Assembly (NCBI RefSeq): GCF_001748385.1
Contig: NZ_BCLI01000005.1
Location: 186,001-250,000, forward strand
DNA from: Vulcanisaeta thermophila
GTDB lineage: Archaea; Thermoproteota; Thermoprotei; Thermoproteales; Thermocladiaceae
Length of the DNA: 64,000 bases
Direction: 5' to 3'
Shown: piece by piece, positions 8,830-17,529 of the stretch
Layout of the letters: each line of letters starts with the position of its first letter
Position numbering within the stretch: the first letter of the stretch is position 1
Program-made: the position numbers and the translations under genes
The notes under the pieces: model-generated
Told to the model about the DNA's origin: nothing
The model's database searches: none
What the model saw: only the letters and a program-made list of their open reading frames with translations

Positions 8830-9579
8830 ATGTCCCAGTTATTGAGGGATTTAATGAGTGGATTAAAGAGTGGGAGGTACGTGATGGTTGATTTAACACA
8901 CGAAATGTACAATGGAATGCCCATATACCCAGGGGATCCCCCATTCAATCACGAGTACGTGAAACTGGGCAGTAATTACGGAGAGACCACATTATCCAGG
9001 GTGTCCCTGGGCCTCCACACTGGAACCCACGTGGATCTACCAAGGCACTTCGTACCCAGCGGCGCCACGGCTGAGAGGCTGGGTCTGGATGGCTTCGTGG
9101 TTTACGGCTCAGTACTGGACCTTAGTTATAAGAGGTTTGGGGAGCCCATAACGGCCGAGGACTTGAGGAGGTTTGAAGATAAGATTAGGGTTGGTGAGGC
9201 CGTGATGCTGTACACAGGGTTCTCCAGGGCGTGGGGCACCGAGGAATTCCTCTACAACTGGCCCTACCTGGATCGATCAGGGGCTGATTACCTGGTGGAG
9301 AGGGGCGTTAGGGTCGTGGGTACCGAGGCGCTCAGCATAGCGGGTTTTGCTGGTAAGGAGGGTTATCCATACCCAGCCAGGGTTAGTAGGGATGATGTGG
9401 TTTATGTACATTATAAATTACTGTCAAACGGTGTCTACATACTGGAGGGTGTGACGAACCTTGACCTGGCATTAACCCTATGCAGGGGTGGGGAAGGGCT
9501 CTTCCTCTTCATGCCTCTTAAGATAAGGGGTGCTGAGGGTTCGCCTGTGAGGTTGGTTATGATTTGTGAGAAGGCCTAA
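8830..9579 (+). CDS. Cyclase-family (kynurenine formamidase-like) hydrolase
   Basis: Belongs to the metal-dependent cyclase/kynurenine formamidase family. The signature is present: DLTHEMYNGMPIYPGDPP near the N terminus and the metal site LHTGTHVDLPRHF. The late LEGVTNLDLAL is also typical of the family. At 249 residues it is slightly longer than the common 210. The substrate is unknown. No tryptophan-degradation genes are nearby, so I would not call it kynurenine formamidase. TATA ctttaaaag (about 8799-8807) is 27 bases before the ATG. Its end overlaps the convergent NUDIX gene by four bases. Confidence 0.8.
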   Translation: MSQLLRDLMSGLKSGRYVMVDLTHEMYNGMPIYPGDPPFNHEYVKLGSNYGETTLSRVSLGLHTGTHVDLPRHFVPSGATAERLGLDGFVVYGSVLDLSYKRFGEPITAEDLRRFEDKIRVGEAVMLYTGFSRAWGTEEFLYNWPYLDRSGADYLVERGVRVVGTEALSIAGFAGKEGYPYPARVSRDDVVYVHYKLLSNGVYILEGVTNLDLALTLCRGGEGLFLFMPLKIRGAEGSPVRLVMICEKA

Positions 9580-10160
9580 TCAGAGTCCCTTGGGTCCCTT
9601 GGTAACTCCATGTTCATGAGTAGCCTGAGCAGCCTCCTTAGTATTCTATACGTCATGCCCCATATGGTTACATCATCAATCACAATGGCAGGCCTTGGTA
9701 TACCCCTTATAACCACATTATTCCTAACATACCTCGGTATCTCCACGAACCTTATCCACAGGGCCTTAGAAAGCTCCCTGGGATTTATGCTAAGGGAGAC
9801 AGCTCCATCCAATAGCCTGAACACCACAGGTAGCACCTTAATGGTGGGTGCATTACTTGGTGATATGTAGTCCATGAAGCCCAGGGCCTCGCCTAACCTC
9901 CTAAGGTCAATACCCACCTCCTCCCTGGCCTCCCTAATGGCCGTATCAATGAGGTTTCGATCAACACCAGGCTTGAACCTACCCCCTGGGAACGCGGCAT
10001 CCCCTGACCATGGGTCGTTAGGGTTGATCGTCCTTTTACCAATTAGCACCGAGTCCATGTTTGGGCTCAGTATCACGGCTACGGCGGCCCATTGACTAGT
10101 GCAATCCGTGGGCCTTGGCTCCCCCTGCTTTAATAACCTCCTTAGGCCTTCTGGATCCAT
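9576..10160 (-). CDS. NUDIX hydrolase, CoA-pyrophosphatase (NudL)-like
   Basis: A nucleoside-diphosphate-X hydrolase. The NUDIX helix is visible as DAAFPGGRFKPG followed by AIREAREEVGID. The upstream stretch LIGKRTINPNDPWSGD and the extra spacing between GG and REAREE resemble the CoA diphosphatase (NudL/UPF0035) subgroup. It probably cleaves a nucleotide-containing cofactor in the cytosol. The specific substrate is inferred only from subgroup resemblance. Confidence 0.75.
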   Translation of the reverse strand: MDPEGLRRLLKQGEPRPTDCTSQWAAVAVILSPNMDSVLIGKRTINPNDPWSGDAAFPGGRFKPGVDRNLIDTAIREAREEVGIDLRRLGEALGFMDYISPSNAPTIKVLPVVFRLLDGAVSLSINPRELSKALWIRFVEIPRYVRNNVVIRGIPRPAIVIDDVTIWGMTYRILRRLLRLLMNMELPRDPRDSD

Positions 10161-10221
10161 TAATGCACTTCATATGACAGCATTACTAATTATAAGGATT
10201 CTTACATACCAGTTATGAACG

Positions 10222-11247
10222 TTATATGATCGGTGTGAGTGGCCTCTTGTTCATGACTTCTGGGTTTGCGAGGTACAGTGGTTTCTTGCCCATGAGGAAG
10301 TTTATCAGGTTTTGAACCGTGACCTCTGCCATTCTATTCCTAGTCTCCGTGGTAGCGGAGCCTATGTGTGGTGTGAGTACCACATTATCGAACTTGGTCA
10401 ATTCGTGGGTTGCCGGTAAGGGTTCCTCCTCGAACACGTCTAGGGCGGCCCCGGCTATCCAGTCATCCCTTAATGCCTTGATTAGTGCGTTGGTGTCCAC
10501 AATATCGCCTCTGGCCACGTTTATTAAGTAGGCCCCGCGCTTCATGAGCCTCAGTCTCTCCTCATTAATTAAGTGCCTTGTCTCCGGTGCTGCGGCTATC
10601 GTAATCACGACGTAGTCAGACTCAGAGAGCAGCGCCTCAAGGGGCCTGTATTGAATTCCCAGGGCAAACTCCACATGAGGTTTCCTCGTCCTTGACCAGT
10701 AGATTACATTCATATCGAAGGCCCTGGCCCTCTTCGCAACCGCAGTGCCTATGTTGCCCAGCCCAATGATTCCCAGGGTCTTACCATGGACCTCAGACCC
10801 CAGTAGCCATCCCCAACGGTCGTAAATCCTACCCTCCCTGATTAACCTGTCACCAAGCACTATCTTCCTGGCTAGGGATATTAGTAAGCCCATGGCCAGG
10901 TCAGCCACAGCATCCACCAAAACCTCGGGTGTGTGCATTACGTAGATTCCCTTCTCGGTGGCTGCCCTGACGTCTATGTGGTCCACGCCCACGCTGTAGG
11001 TGCTTATTGCAATTAGGTTCTTCGCCTCGTTTATGAGCTCCGCATCTATTACGTCGCCGAGGGTCACGATGGCCCCAGTGCACTCCCTAAACACCTCGCG
11101 CCAGACCTCCCTGGGTGGTGATGCCTGCCTACTCCACATGGGGCCACTCCCCTTCCACATTCTCATCTCTATGGATAATTTATTCAATTCCGCATAGATT
11201 ATTGACGGTAAGTCACTCCTACTTATGAATATGCAGGGCCCACCCAC
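10222..11247 (-). CDS. D-2-hydroxyacid dehydrogenase (glyoxylate reductase / phosphoglycerate dehydrogenase type)
   Basis: NAD(P)-dependent D-isomer-specific 2-hydroxyacid dehydrogenase. Motifs: Rossmann GKTLGIIGLGNIGTAVAKRA, the catalytic Arg region LINVARGDIVDTNALI, Glu in FEEEPLPATHEL, and His in TPHIGSATTETR. With no ACT domain it looks more like glyoxylate/hydroxypyruvate reductase than a long PGDH; the choice is uncertain. The open frame runs to 11283 (ATG), but I prefer the GTG at 11247. The protein then starts VGGPCIFISRSDL, and a TATA-like box (ccattattaagc, 11270-11281, read on the minus strand) is about 28 bases away. Confidence 0.82.
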   Translation of the reverse strand: MGGPCIFISRSDLPSIIYAELNKLSIEMRMWKGSGPMWSRQASPPREVWREVFRECTGAIVTLGDVIDAELINEAKNLIAISTYSVGVDHIDVRAATEKGIYVMHTPEVLVDAVADLAMGLLISLARKIVLGDRLIREGRIYDRWGWLLGSEVHGKTLGIIGLGNIGTAVAKRARAFDMNVIYWSRTRKPHVEFALGIQYRPLEALLSESDYVVITIAAAPETRHLINEERLRLMKRGAYLINVARGDIVDTNALIKALRDDWIAGAALDVFEEEPLPATHELTKFDNVVLTPHIGSATTETRNRMAEVTVQNLINFLMGKKPLYLANPEVMNKRPLTPII

Positions 11248-11280
11248 GGGGTTAAAACTAGGGCGTCCATTATTAAGCAA

Positions 11281-11322
11281 CACCCCACGTGGGGCTTACG
11301 GACCACTACCCTGGCAGTTAGT
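11281..11322. repeat. Dispersed ~41-bp repeat with CCCCACGTGGGG palindrome (copy 1)
   Basis: Begins CACCCCACGTGGGG, which contains a perfect 12-bp palindrome. By hand it matches the stretch starting at 38496 at about 31 of 41 positions. It sits just upstream of the TATA box of the 2-hydroxyacid dehydrogenase gene. The second copy lies in the gene-poor DNA beside tnpB, so it may be the end of a mobile element. Apart from this I see no gene in 11284-11469, except the promoter of the next gene (gtttataaa, about 11444). Confidence 0.4.
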
Positions 11323-11469
11323 ACAAAATATGTATTTTACAAAAATCAGGCATTTAATGCCCGAGCCCTCCCCAGCCCTGTTACTAAGTGCCCTCGCACA
11401 CCGATGGCCATAAAGAGCCTTGTTAATTGGGTATTACAACTATGGTTTATAAATTAATGCCCGGTTTTA

Positions 11470-11733
11470 ATGAGGGACATGGTAACAATTAGGGAGGTAT
11501 TGAACAAGCTCAAGTGGACTAACCAGTTGGGTAATTACGTGGTTGTTTACATTTCCAGGGGCTCGCCAAATAATGAGGAGGTTTTGGATTTATCGAGGGT
11601 CGTCAACATAGGTAGGGACGGGTTCACCTTCATTGGTAGCGGTGGTAGGGAGACATACATACCGTACCACAGGGTTGTGGAGATCAGGAGGAAGGATGGG
11701 ACGGTGGTATTTCGCCGTAACGTACCACATTAA
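11470..11733 (+). CDS. DUF504/UPF0248 family protein
   Basis: A small basic protein matching the archaeal DUF504 (UPF0248, MJ1316-like) family: an N-terminal REVLNKLKW, then VVVYISRGSPNNEE, and a late YIPYHRVVEIRRKDGTVV. The family has been linked by comparative genomics to RNA end recognition or repair, but I know of no firm biochemical role. TATA-like gtttataaa precedes it. An internal ATG at 11479 is an alternative start. It converges with dphB, overlapping by four bases. Confidence 0.75.
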   Translation: MRDMVTIREVLNKLKWTNQLGNYVVVYISRGSPNNEEVLDLSRVVNIGRDGFTFIGSGGRETYIPYHRVVEIRRKDGTVVFRRNVPH

Positions 11734-12560
11734 TGCGTGCCAGCGGTCATGAGCCTCTTCACGAGTCTCTGGTGCCTCTGTATCAATTCATTATCTGCAT
11801 TGAGGACTTGAACTAGGTAATCCATCTCCACTGGGTTTAATTCGCCCGGGATTATAATGACGTGTGGTGGATCACCAATACTCGGCACCTTGGTAATGCT
11901 GGAAACCCTCACCTCCTGGTTTCTCCATCCTATCCTGGCCATGAATATGCCCATCAAGTCATCATTAATGATGCCCAGGCCCTCCTCCCCCTCCATCCTC
12001 ATTAGGAGCTCCACCGCCTCGTTAATACCCATGAATGAACCATCGTCCTTAATGTCCAGGAGGAGGAGCGTGTGTAATCCCCTGCTTAGGTTATCCCTAA
12101 GCACTTCATATGCCCTGTGGCTTAGTATGTTAATTCTTGGGTATGTTACTGTGGCCACGGGCCCCAATTTATACGGTGACAAACCCGCCTGGCTCAGTGC
12201 GGCGCATAGTATTGATACTGAATTAACTATCTTTACCTCAAACCCCATCCTCCTGACTATGTACGCCACGGATGCGTGTGACGTGGCTATCATTGGGTCC
12301 CCAATGACCAGCAGGGCGGCGTCCCTCCCCTCCCTGAGAACCCTTATTATCTCCTCGGCGTTTCTATCCTCGAGGTCGGTCCTTGTTAGGATCCTCACAC
12401 CACCCCTGGCCTGACTTATTACTGTGTTTATGTCCTCGTGCATTGATGTGTAGGTTTCCAGGAATACGTGGTCCACACTCCTAATTATGTCCAGGGCCTC
12501 CCTCGTTAAATGCCCAACACCCAGTCCCACACCCACTATGTAAAGTGTCGTTTTTCTCAT
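11730..12560 (-). CDS. dphB: Diphthine synthase (diphthamide methyltransferase)
   Basis: SAM-dependent methyltransferase of the tetrapyrrole-methylase fold. It methylates the modified histidine of elongation factor 2 in diphthamide synthesis. The N terminus LYIVGVGLGVGHLTREALDII and the central GDPMIATSHASVA are characteristic. The frame opens at 12602, but the ATG at 12560 gives the normal N terminus (MRKTTLYIVG) and lies 26 bases from the symmetric TATA box at 12581-12590. The last diphthamide enzyme, Dph6, is encoded at 43.9 kb. Confidence 0.93.
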   Translation of the reverse strand: MRKTTLYIVGVGLGVGHLTREALDIIRSVDHVFLETYTSMHEDINTVISQARGGVRILTRTDLEDRNAEEIIRVLREGRDAALLVIGDPMIATSHASVAYIVRRMGFEVKIVNSVSILCAALSQAGLSPYKLGPVATVTYPRINILSHRAYEVLRDNLSRGLHTLLLLDIKDDGSFMGINEAVELLMRMEGEEGLGIINDDLMGIFMARIGWRNQEVRVSSITKVPSIGDPPHVIIIPGELNPVEMDYLVQVLNADNELIQRHQRLVKRLMTAGTH

Positions 12561-12580
12561 CAGCAATTGCGCCCTTAAAT

Positions 12581-12590
12581 GCTTATAAAG
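12581..12590. promoter_or_regulatory. Symmetric TATA box shared by dphB and icd
   Basis: The element gcttataaag contains CTTATAAG, an 8-bp palindrome. Its centre is 26 bases from the dphB ATG (12560, minus strand) and 28 bases from the icd ATG (12614, plus strand). The whole intergenic region is 53 bases. One TATA box therefore has correct leaderless spacing in both directions. Confidence 0.65.
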
Positions 12591-12613
12591 TACATTTCGC
12601 ATTGATAGTTGGT

Positions 12614-13867
12614 ATGTCCTCTAAGGTCAAGATACCCGAGGATGGAGAGCCCATTGTGATTCAGGGTGGTGTTTGGAAAACACCGAATAAACCCATAGTG
12701 CTCTACATAGAGGGTGATGGGATTGGTCATGACATAACTCCAGTGGCCATTGAGGTTATTAATAAGGCGGTGGAGGTGGCCTACGGTAGTTCCAGGGAGA
12801 TTAAGTGGGTCAGGGTCTACGCGGGTGAGGATGCGGAGAAGGAGTACGGTAATAGGTTCCCAGAGGAGACCCAGGCATTAATCACTAGGTACAGGGTGGT
12901 GCTTAAGGGCCCCCTGGAGACCCCAATTGGCGGTGGTTGGAGGTCCATAAACGTGGCCATTAGGATGATGCTTGATGCCTACGCAAACGTGAGGCCCGTT
13001 AAGTACATGCCTGGGCTCGAGTCGCCACTCAAGCACCCAGAGAGGGTGGACATGGTCATAATTAGGGAGAACACCGACGACCTCTATAGGGGCATTGAGT
13101 GGAGTTGGGATAGTAAGGAGGCCGCAAAGCTCAGGGAGTTCCTCAAGAGGGAGTTTGGGGTTGAGTTGGAGGATGACACGGGCATTGGTATAAAGCCCAT
13201 GAGTAAGTTCAAGACCCAGAGGATTGCTAGGTTCGCCATTAAGTTCGCCATTGATAATAAGAGGAGGGTGGTCACGATAATGCATAAGGGGAACATCATG
13301 AAGTACACCGAGGGTGCCTTCAGGGAGTGGGCATATGAGGTTGCGCTTAGGGAGTTCAGGGACTACGTGGTCACCGAGGAGGAGGTTAATAAACTGTACG
13401 GTGGCAAGGTGCCCGAGGGTAAGATACTCATTAATGACAGGATCGCAGACAACATGTTCCAGCAAATAATAACAAGGCCTGAAAACTACGACGTCATACT
13501 GGCGCCCAACCTGAATGGGGATTACATAAGCGACGCTGCAGGAGCCTTAATAGGCGATATAGGGGTGTTGGGTGGGGCCAATGTGGGCGATACCGGGGGC
13601 ATGTTCGAGGCTGTCCACGGCACGGCGCCCAAGTACGCAGGTAAGAATGTGGCCAATCCCACGGGCATTATTAGGGGTGGTGAATTAATGCTTAGGTTCA
13701 TGGGTTGGGTGGAGGCTGCGAACCTGATTGATAGGGCCATTACCGAGGCCGTTAATCAGAAGAAGGTGACCCAGGACCTGGCCAGGTACATGGGTGTACA
13801 GCCCCTTGGCACTAGGGAGTTTGGCAAGGCCCTTATGGAGATAATGGAGACCTTAAAGGGTAAGTGA
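12614..13867 (+). CDS. icd: Isocitrate dehydrogenase (NADP-type)
   Basis: Oxidatively decarboxylates isocitrate to 2-oxoglutarate in the citric acid cycle. Motifs: the isocitrate-binding segment near PLETPIGGGWRSINVAIR, VIIRENTDDLYRGIEW, the metal-binding Asp region NLNGDYISDAAGALIGDIG, and the coenzyme-loop region AVHGTAPKYAGKNVANP. The open frame starts at 12545 inside dphB, but the ATG at 12614 gives a normal N terminus and the right TATA spacing. The length is 417 residues, typical of archaeal Icd. Confidence 0.95.
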   Translation: MSSKVKIPEDGEPIVIQGGVWKTPNKPIVLYIEGDGIGHDITPVAIEVINKAVEVAYGSSREIKWVRVYAGEDAEKEYGNRFPEETQALITRYRVVLKGPLETPIGGGWRSINVAIRMMLDAYANVRPVKYMPGLESPLKHPERVDMVIIRENTDDLYRGIEWSWDSKEAAKLREFLKREFGVELEDDTGIGIKPMSKFKTQRIARFAIKFAIDNKRRVVTIMHKGNIMKYTEGAFREWAYEVALREFRDYVVTEEEVNKLYGGKVPEGKILINDRIADNMFQQIITRPENYDVILAPNLNGDYISDAAGALIGDIGVLGGANVGDTGGMFEAVHGTAPKYAGKNVANPTGIIRGGELMLRFMGWVEAANLIDRAITEAVNQKKVTQDLARYMGVQPLGTREFGKALMEIMETLKGK

Positions 13868-13900
13868 CCAGGGCTTGGGATTTGAATTATAAAAATCCAC

Positions 13901-14791
13901 TCACTTATTAACTACAATGGCCTCCTTACCCTTAACCTCCTCAGCCCTGGGCAGCCTGGGTTTGAGGTGCTCCTCCAATGACCTAACCACCAGCTCTATG
14001 TCCGTTGGATCCAGGTCCTTTAGTATGGGTCTATGACTCCTGTAATTAACTATGTCACTGGGATCTATCTCCACGGTCTTCACATCCTCCTCATAGTACT
14101 TGGCCTTAACTAGCACGGAACCTAGCGGGTTGACCACATGACTACCCCCGAAGAAGCCGAGGCCGTCGTACTGACCAACGGTGTTTACATAAACGGTGTA
14201 GGCCACGTTTTCCAAGGCCCTAGCGATCATGAATGTCTCGAAGTGAAGCCTTGACATGTCTGGGGCTGCGCTTATGTAGACGTGAACCTCGGCACCCCTT
14301 AGCATCATTACCCTGGAAACCTCTGGGTAGAATGCGTCGTAGCATATGGCTATGCCCACCCTGTGGCCGTTGATGTTTATTACGGGTATGTCACCCTTAC
14401 CAATACCAAAGTACCTATACTCATCAAACACGCCGTAACTAGGCAGGTGCCTCTTTCTGTAAACCGCGAGCACCCCCTCGGGACCCACCGCAACTGCCGA
14501 GTTATAGAGCACGTGGGTCTCGGGGTCCCTCTCGGCAAAGCCCGTTATTACATGACAATTACGCTTAGAAGCCTCCCTAACCAACCTGCCTATGGTCTTG
14601 CCATCAATGGGCTCGGCTATTTGGAAGAACATATCCTTACTCATATAGCCAGGGAGGTAAAGCTCTGGGGTCACTATGACATCGGTCCCATCACCCACGC
14701 ATAGCTCGTCCATTGCCTTAATGAGCCTGTCCAGGTTGTAATCCACATCCCCCAACTTACTACCATACTGTAGCAGGTGGAATCTAAGCAT
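13901..14791 (-). CDS. Carbon-nitrogen hydrolase (nitrilase superfamily)
   Basis: Nitrilase-superfamily amidase with the Glu-Lys-Cys triad: VTPELYLPGY (Glu), YRKRHLPSYG (Lys) and GIAICYDAFYPEV (Cys). It would hydrolyse an amide or nitrile, releasing ammonia. At 296 residues it is a single domain. It is divergent from nadE, 245 bases away. In many bacteria the same domain is fused to NAD synthetase as its glutaminase. Whether this separate protein supplies ammonia to NadE is an inference. TATA catttttaaag is about 25 bases upstream. Confidence 0.85.
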   Translation of the reverse strand: MLRFHLLQYGSKLGDVDYNLDRLIKAMDELCVGDGTDVIVTPELYLPGYMSKDMFFQIAEPIDGKTIGRLVREASKRNCHVITGFAERDPETHVLYNSAVAVGPEGVLAVYRKRHLPSYGVFDEYRYFGIGKGDIPVININGHRVGIAICYDAFYPEVSRVMMLRGAEVHVYISAAPDMSRLHFETFMIARALENVAYTVYVNTVGQYDGLGFFGGSHVVNPLGSVLVKAKYYEEDVKTVEIDPSDIVNYRSHRPILKDLDPTDIELVVRSLEEHLKPRLPRAEEVKGKEAIVVNK

Positions 14792-15036
14792 TGCATAACT
14801 ACGGCAATACCCATTTTTAAAGTAATCTCCGCTGCAGAGCTCACCTAAGTTATTGAGGGGCAGGCACGAAACTTAACATGAGCACGGCACAACCTATGCC
14901 AGCTTGTTAATCTTACCCAAACCCTCACTAATCCTCCACCTTCGTAAATCATGGCAACCACAGCTGTGGGGTCCATGGGTATTGTGGGGCTACGTTGATC
15001 AAGTGTTTATAAAGGTGTAGATGATACTATGATTGG

Positions 15037-15900
15037 ATGCCCAGGATAACCCTTGAGGACTTAATCAGGATTGATTATGAGTACGTGACACGTAGGATAA
15101 CGGACTTCATAAGATCCTACATAAGGGATGCGGGGGCCAGTGGGGCCGTTATTGGGCTCAGTGGTGGTGTGGATTCGAGTGTGACGGCTTACCTACTGGT
15201 TAGGGCCCTGGGGCCTGAGTCCGTGGTGGGCCTCATAATGCCCTACAGGACAACACCCCCTGAGGACATTAGGGATGCTGAGTACGTGGCGGGGCAACTG
15301 GGTATTAAGTACTACTATATTGATATTGGTGATATTAGGAACTCCTTTGCCAGGTCAATACCCATATTCAGTGAGGAGGATAGGATATCCGCGGGCAACC
15401 TACTGCCCAGGATTAGGATGACCCTACTCTACTACTTCGCCAATAGGTTGAACATGATCGTGGTTGGCACTGGGGATAAGAGTGAATTATTGATTGGGTA
15501 CTTCACGAAGTATGGTGATGGTGGTGTTGATATACTACCAATAGGGGATCTCTACAAGACCCAGGTGAGGTACCTGGGTAAGTACCTGGGGCTCCCCGAT
15601 AACATAGCCTTCAAGCCCTCAAGCCCAAGGCTCTGGGAGGACCAAACCGCCGAGGGTGAGTTGGGGTTTAAGTATGAGGATGTGGATGTGATACTGGCGG
15701 CACTCGTTGATTATAGAATGACGCCGGAGCAGGCCGCTGAGGCCACGGGGAAGCCCCTGGACCTTGTGAGACTGGTTTGGCGTAGGGTGCTGAATACCGA
15801 GCACAAGAGGAGGACTCCAATAGTCCCCAGGGTGAGTATGAGGACCTTGGGAATTGATTGGAGAATGCCCGTTAATAAGACTGGGCTTTCAAACCCCTAG
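15037..15900 (+). CDS. nadE: NAD+ synthetase (synthetase domain only)
   Basis: Converts deamido-NAD, ATP and ammonia to NAD+. The ATP-pyrophosphatase loop is IGLSGGVDSSVTAYLL. Later motifs include VVGTGDKSELLIGYFTKYGDGG and LPIGDLYKTQVR, both diagnostic for NadE. It has 287 residues and lacks the N-terminal glutaminase domain, so it should use free ammonia or a separate amidase. TATA tttataaa (15006-15013) is 27 bases before the ATG. The gap 14792-15036 holds its promoter and the ccacagctgtgg palindrome, and nothing else I can name. Confidence 0.95.
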   Translation: MPRITLEDLIRIDYEYVTRRITDFIRSYIRDAGASGAVIGLSGGVDSSVTAYLLVRALGPESVVGLIMPYRTTPPEDIRDAEYVAGQLGIKYYYIDIGDIRNSFARSIPIFSEEDRISAGNLLPRIRMTLLYYFANRLNMIVVGTGDKSELLIGYFTKYGDGGVDILPIGDLYKTQVRYLGKYLGLPDNIAFKPSSPRLWEDQTAEGELGFKYEDVDVILAALVDYRMTPEQAAEATGKPLDLVRLVWRRVLNTEHKRRTPIVPRVSMRTLGIDWRMPVNKTGLSNP

Positions 15901-15947
15901 GCCCACTATGAACTCAAACATTTTAAACGCCTCACATAATAAGCCCT

Positions 15948-16487
15948 GTGGAGCAACCACTATGGCGCGCTGTTGAGGATCCAGCATACACAATGGGCGT
16001 ATTCTCCACCGTAATCATAATACTGATGATTGCGGGTGCTGTGGCAATAATAATCCTCACTAAGTCATTAATCATTGGCTTTCTGGTCTCCATCCCACCG
16101 ATAATGATTGCCCTGGTAATCATCATTGCCAGGGGTATGGTCAGGAGGACCGAGGTATCACTGTTCATTGATAGGCTGGTGGTTAGGAGGGGTGATGAAG
16201 TGGTGAGTGTGCCCCTTAGCAGTATTACCGAGGTCGTGGTCCACCCGGTTATTTTTAGGACCATTGGGGTTAGGAACTTCCAGATAATGCCTAAGAACGT
16301 GCTTAAGCTTAACACGTGGTCCATAACGTTCATGGAGGGTGAGAGGCCGGTGGTTAATGTGTGGGTTAGTGAGTATGAGTATGAGAGGTTGAGGAGGGTC
16401 CTTAACAGGCTTTGCAGTGCCAGGGCTTTGTGCTTAAAGGTGGAGTTGAGGGTTATTGGTAATAGGAAGGTTGAGATTAAGCCGTGA
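15948..16487 (+). CDS. Membrane protein with two N-terminal segments and a PH-like soluble part
   Basis: Unrecognised. The GTG start is supported by a TATA-like attttaaac at about 15920. Two hydrophobic segments (about residues 18-38 and 42-62) are followed by a soluble domain of about 115 residues. Its pattern (short strands such as VSLFIDRLVVRRGDEVVSVP, then a terminal helix) recalls bacterial PH-domain membrane proteins. I cannot assign a function. It converges with moaA, with 6 bases between them. Confidence 0.6.
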   Translation: MEQPLWRAVEDPAYTMGVFSTVIIILMIAGAVAIIILTKSLIIGFLVSIPPIMIALVIIIARGMVRRTEVSLFIDRLVVRRGDEVVSVPLSSITEVVVHPVIFRTIGVRNFQIMPKNVLKLNTWSITFMEGERPVVNVWVSEYEYERLRRVLNRLCSARALCLKVELRVIGNRKVEIKP

Positions 16488-16493
16488 GGGCAT

Positions 16494-17465
16494 TCACAGA
16501 GTGAGCTTATCAAGGCGCACCCGAATCCTAACACTCCCTAGACCGCCAGAAACACCCTCCACGAAGTTGGGCTTCCTGAGGGAGTTTGCAAATACCATGG
16601 CCTTCTTCAACCCCTCCTTATCCCTGGCCTTAATGTACGGTAGTAGATCCACCACGGGCTCCTTATAAAGGCACGTCTTCAACTTACCATCACTGGTTAG
16701 CCTCATTGTGGTACAGCCTGCGCAGAATGTGGGGTTGTTGTAATTCTTAACAATCTCAACCCTGACGCCATCAACCTCGTAAATGGGCCTGTTATGGAGA
16801 TCCTTACGCGTACCCAGCAACTTACCATGCCTATTTAACCAGGTTATTACGTCACTCAGGTCATCATAGTATCTACTAAATATTGGGAACCCATCACCCA
16901 TGGGCATGAGCTCGATAAGCTGTAACGTGAAGCCGTACTTCGAGGCATACCTAATCATCATGGGTATCTCATCCGTATTCAAACCCCTCAAGACGACCAT
17001 GTTGATCTTAACCTGTTTAAAGCCTAGGCTGCTCACGTAGTCCAGGTTCTCGAGAACCCTGTCCAGGGCGTCAACGCCGGTTATGAACTTGTACTTCCTT
17101 GGGTCCAGGGAGTGGAGTGAGACGTTTAGCCTCATTAGGCCATGGCTCAGTAAGTCCTTTGCGTAAACATCCAGTAGGTAGCCGTTGGTTGTCATTGAGA
17201 GGTCCTTGGGCCCTAACCTACTTATTGCATCAACAACATCCACAATATCCCTCCTGAGCAGGGGTTCCCCACCTGTGATTTTGAAGTCCTCAACCCCCAA
17301 TTCCATGGCGGCCTCCGCAACGAAGCCTATGTCCTCGGCGCTCAATTTACTTCCCTGAAACCTGGCCTGGCCCTCGAAATGACAGAATATGCACCTGTAA
17401 TTACATGTATCATCAACCACAATCCTGAGCTTTAGCCAGGGCCTTCCATAACCATCAATAAGCAT
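16494..17465 (-). CDS. moaA: GTP 3',8-cyclase (MoaA), molybdenum cofactor synthesis
   Basis: Radical SAM enzyme that starts molybdopterin synthesis from GTP. The N-terminal 4Fe-4S motif is CNYRCIFCHFEGQ. A C-terminal second cluster motif, CAGCTTMRLTSDGKLKTCLY, is the feature that separates MoaA from most other radical SAM proteins. At 323 residues it is typical. In Thermoproteales the cofactor often carries tungsten. No other mo-cofactor gene is visible in the window. A TATA-like attaaat (17491-17497) is about 29 bases upstream. Confidence 0.93.
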   Translation of the reverse strand: MLIDGYGRPWLKLRIVVDDTCNYRCIFCHFEGQARFQGSKLSAEDIGFVAEAAMELGVEDFKITGGEPLLRRDIVDVVDAISRLGPKDLSMTTNGYLLDVYAKDLLSHGLMRLNVSLHSLDPRKYKFITGVDALDRVLENLDYVSSLGFKQVKINMVVLRGLNTDEIPMMIRYASKYGFTLQLIELMPMGDGFPIFSRYYDDLSDVITWLNRHGKLLGTRKDLHNRPIYEVDGVRVEIVKNYNNPTFCAGCTTMRLTSDGKLKTCLYKEPVVDLLPYIKARDKEGLKKAMVFANSLRKPNFVEGVSGGLGSVRIRVRLDKLTL

Positions 17466-17529
17466 CCATCACTGTCACTGGTAATGCGCTATTAAATACT
17501 GTGTCACCTTGATAATTAAGATTGATCAT

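Noticed and set aside
11225-11413. 62-residue frame upstream of the hydroxyacid dehydrogenase
   Set aside because: Overlaps the 5' end and promoter of a real gene on the other strand. The similarity to the 38.5-kb frame is explained by the shared DNA repeat.
14792-15036. tRNA gene in the nitrilase-nadE gap
   Set aside because: No T-loop consensus or cloverleaf could be found. Only a short ccacagctgtgg palindrome is present.
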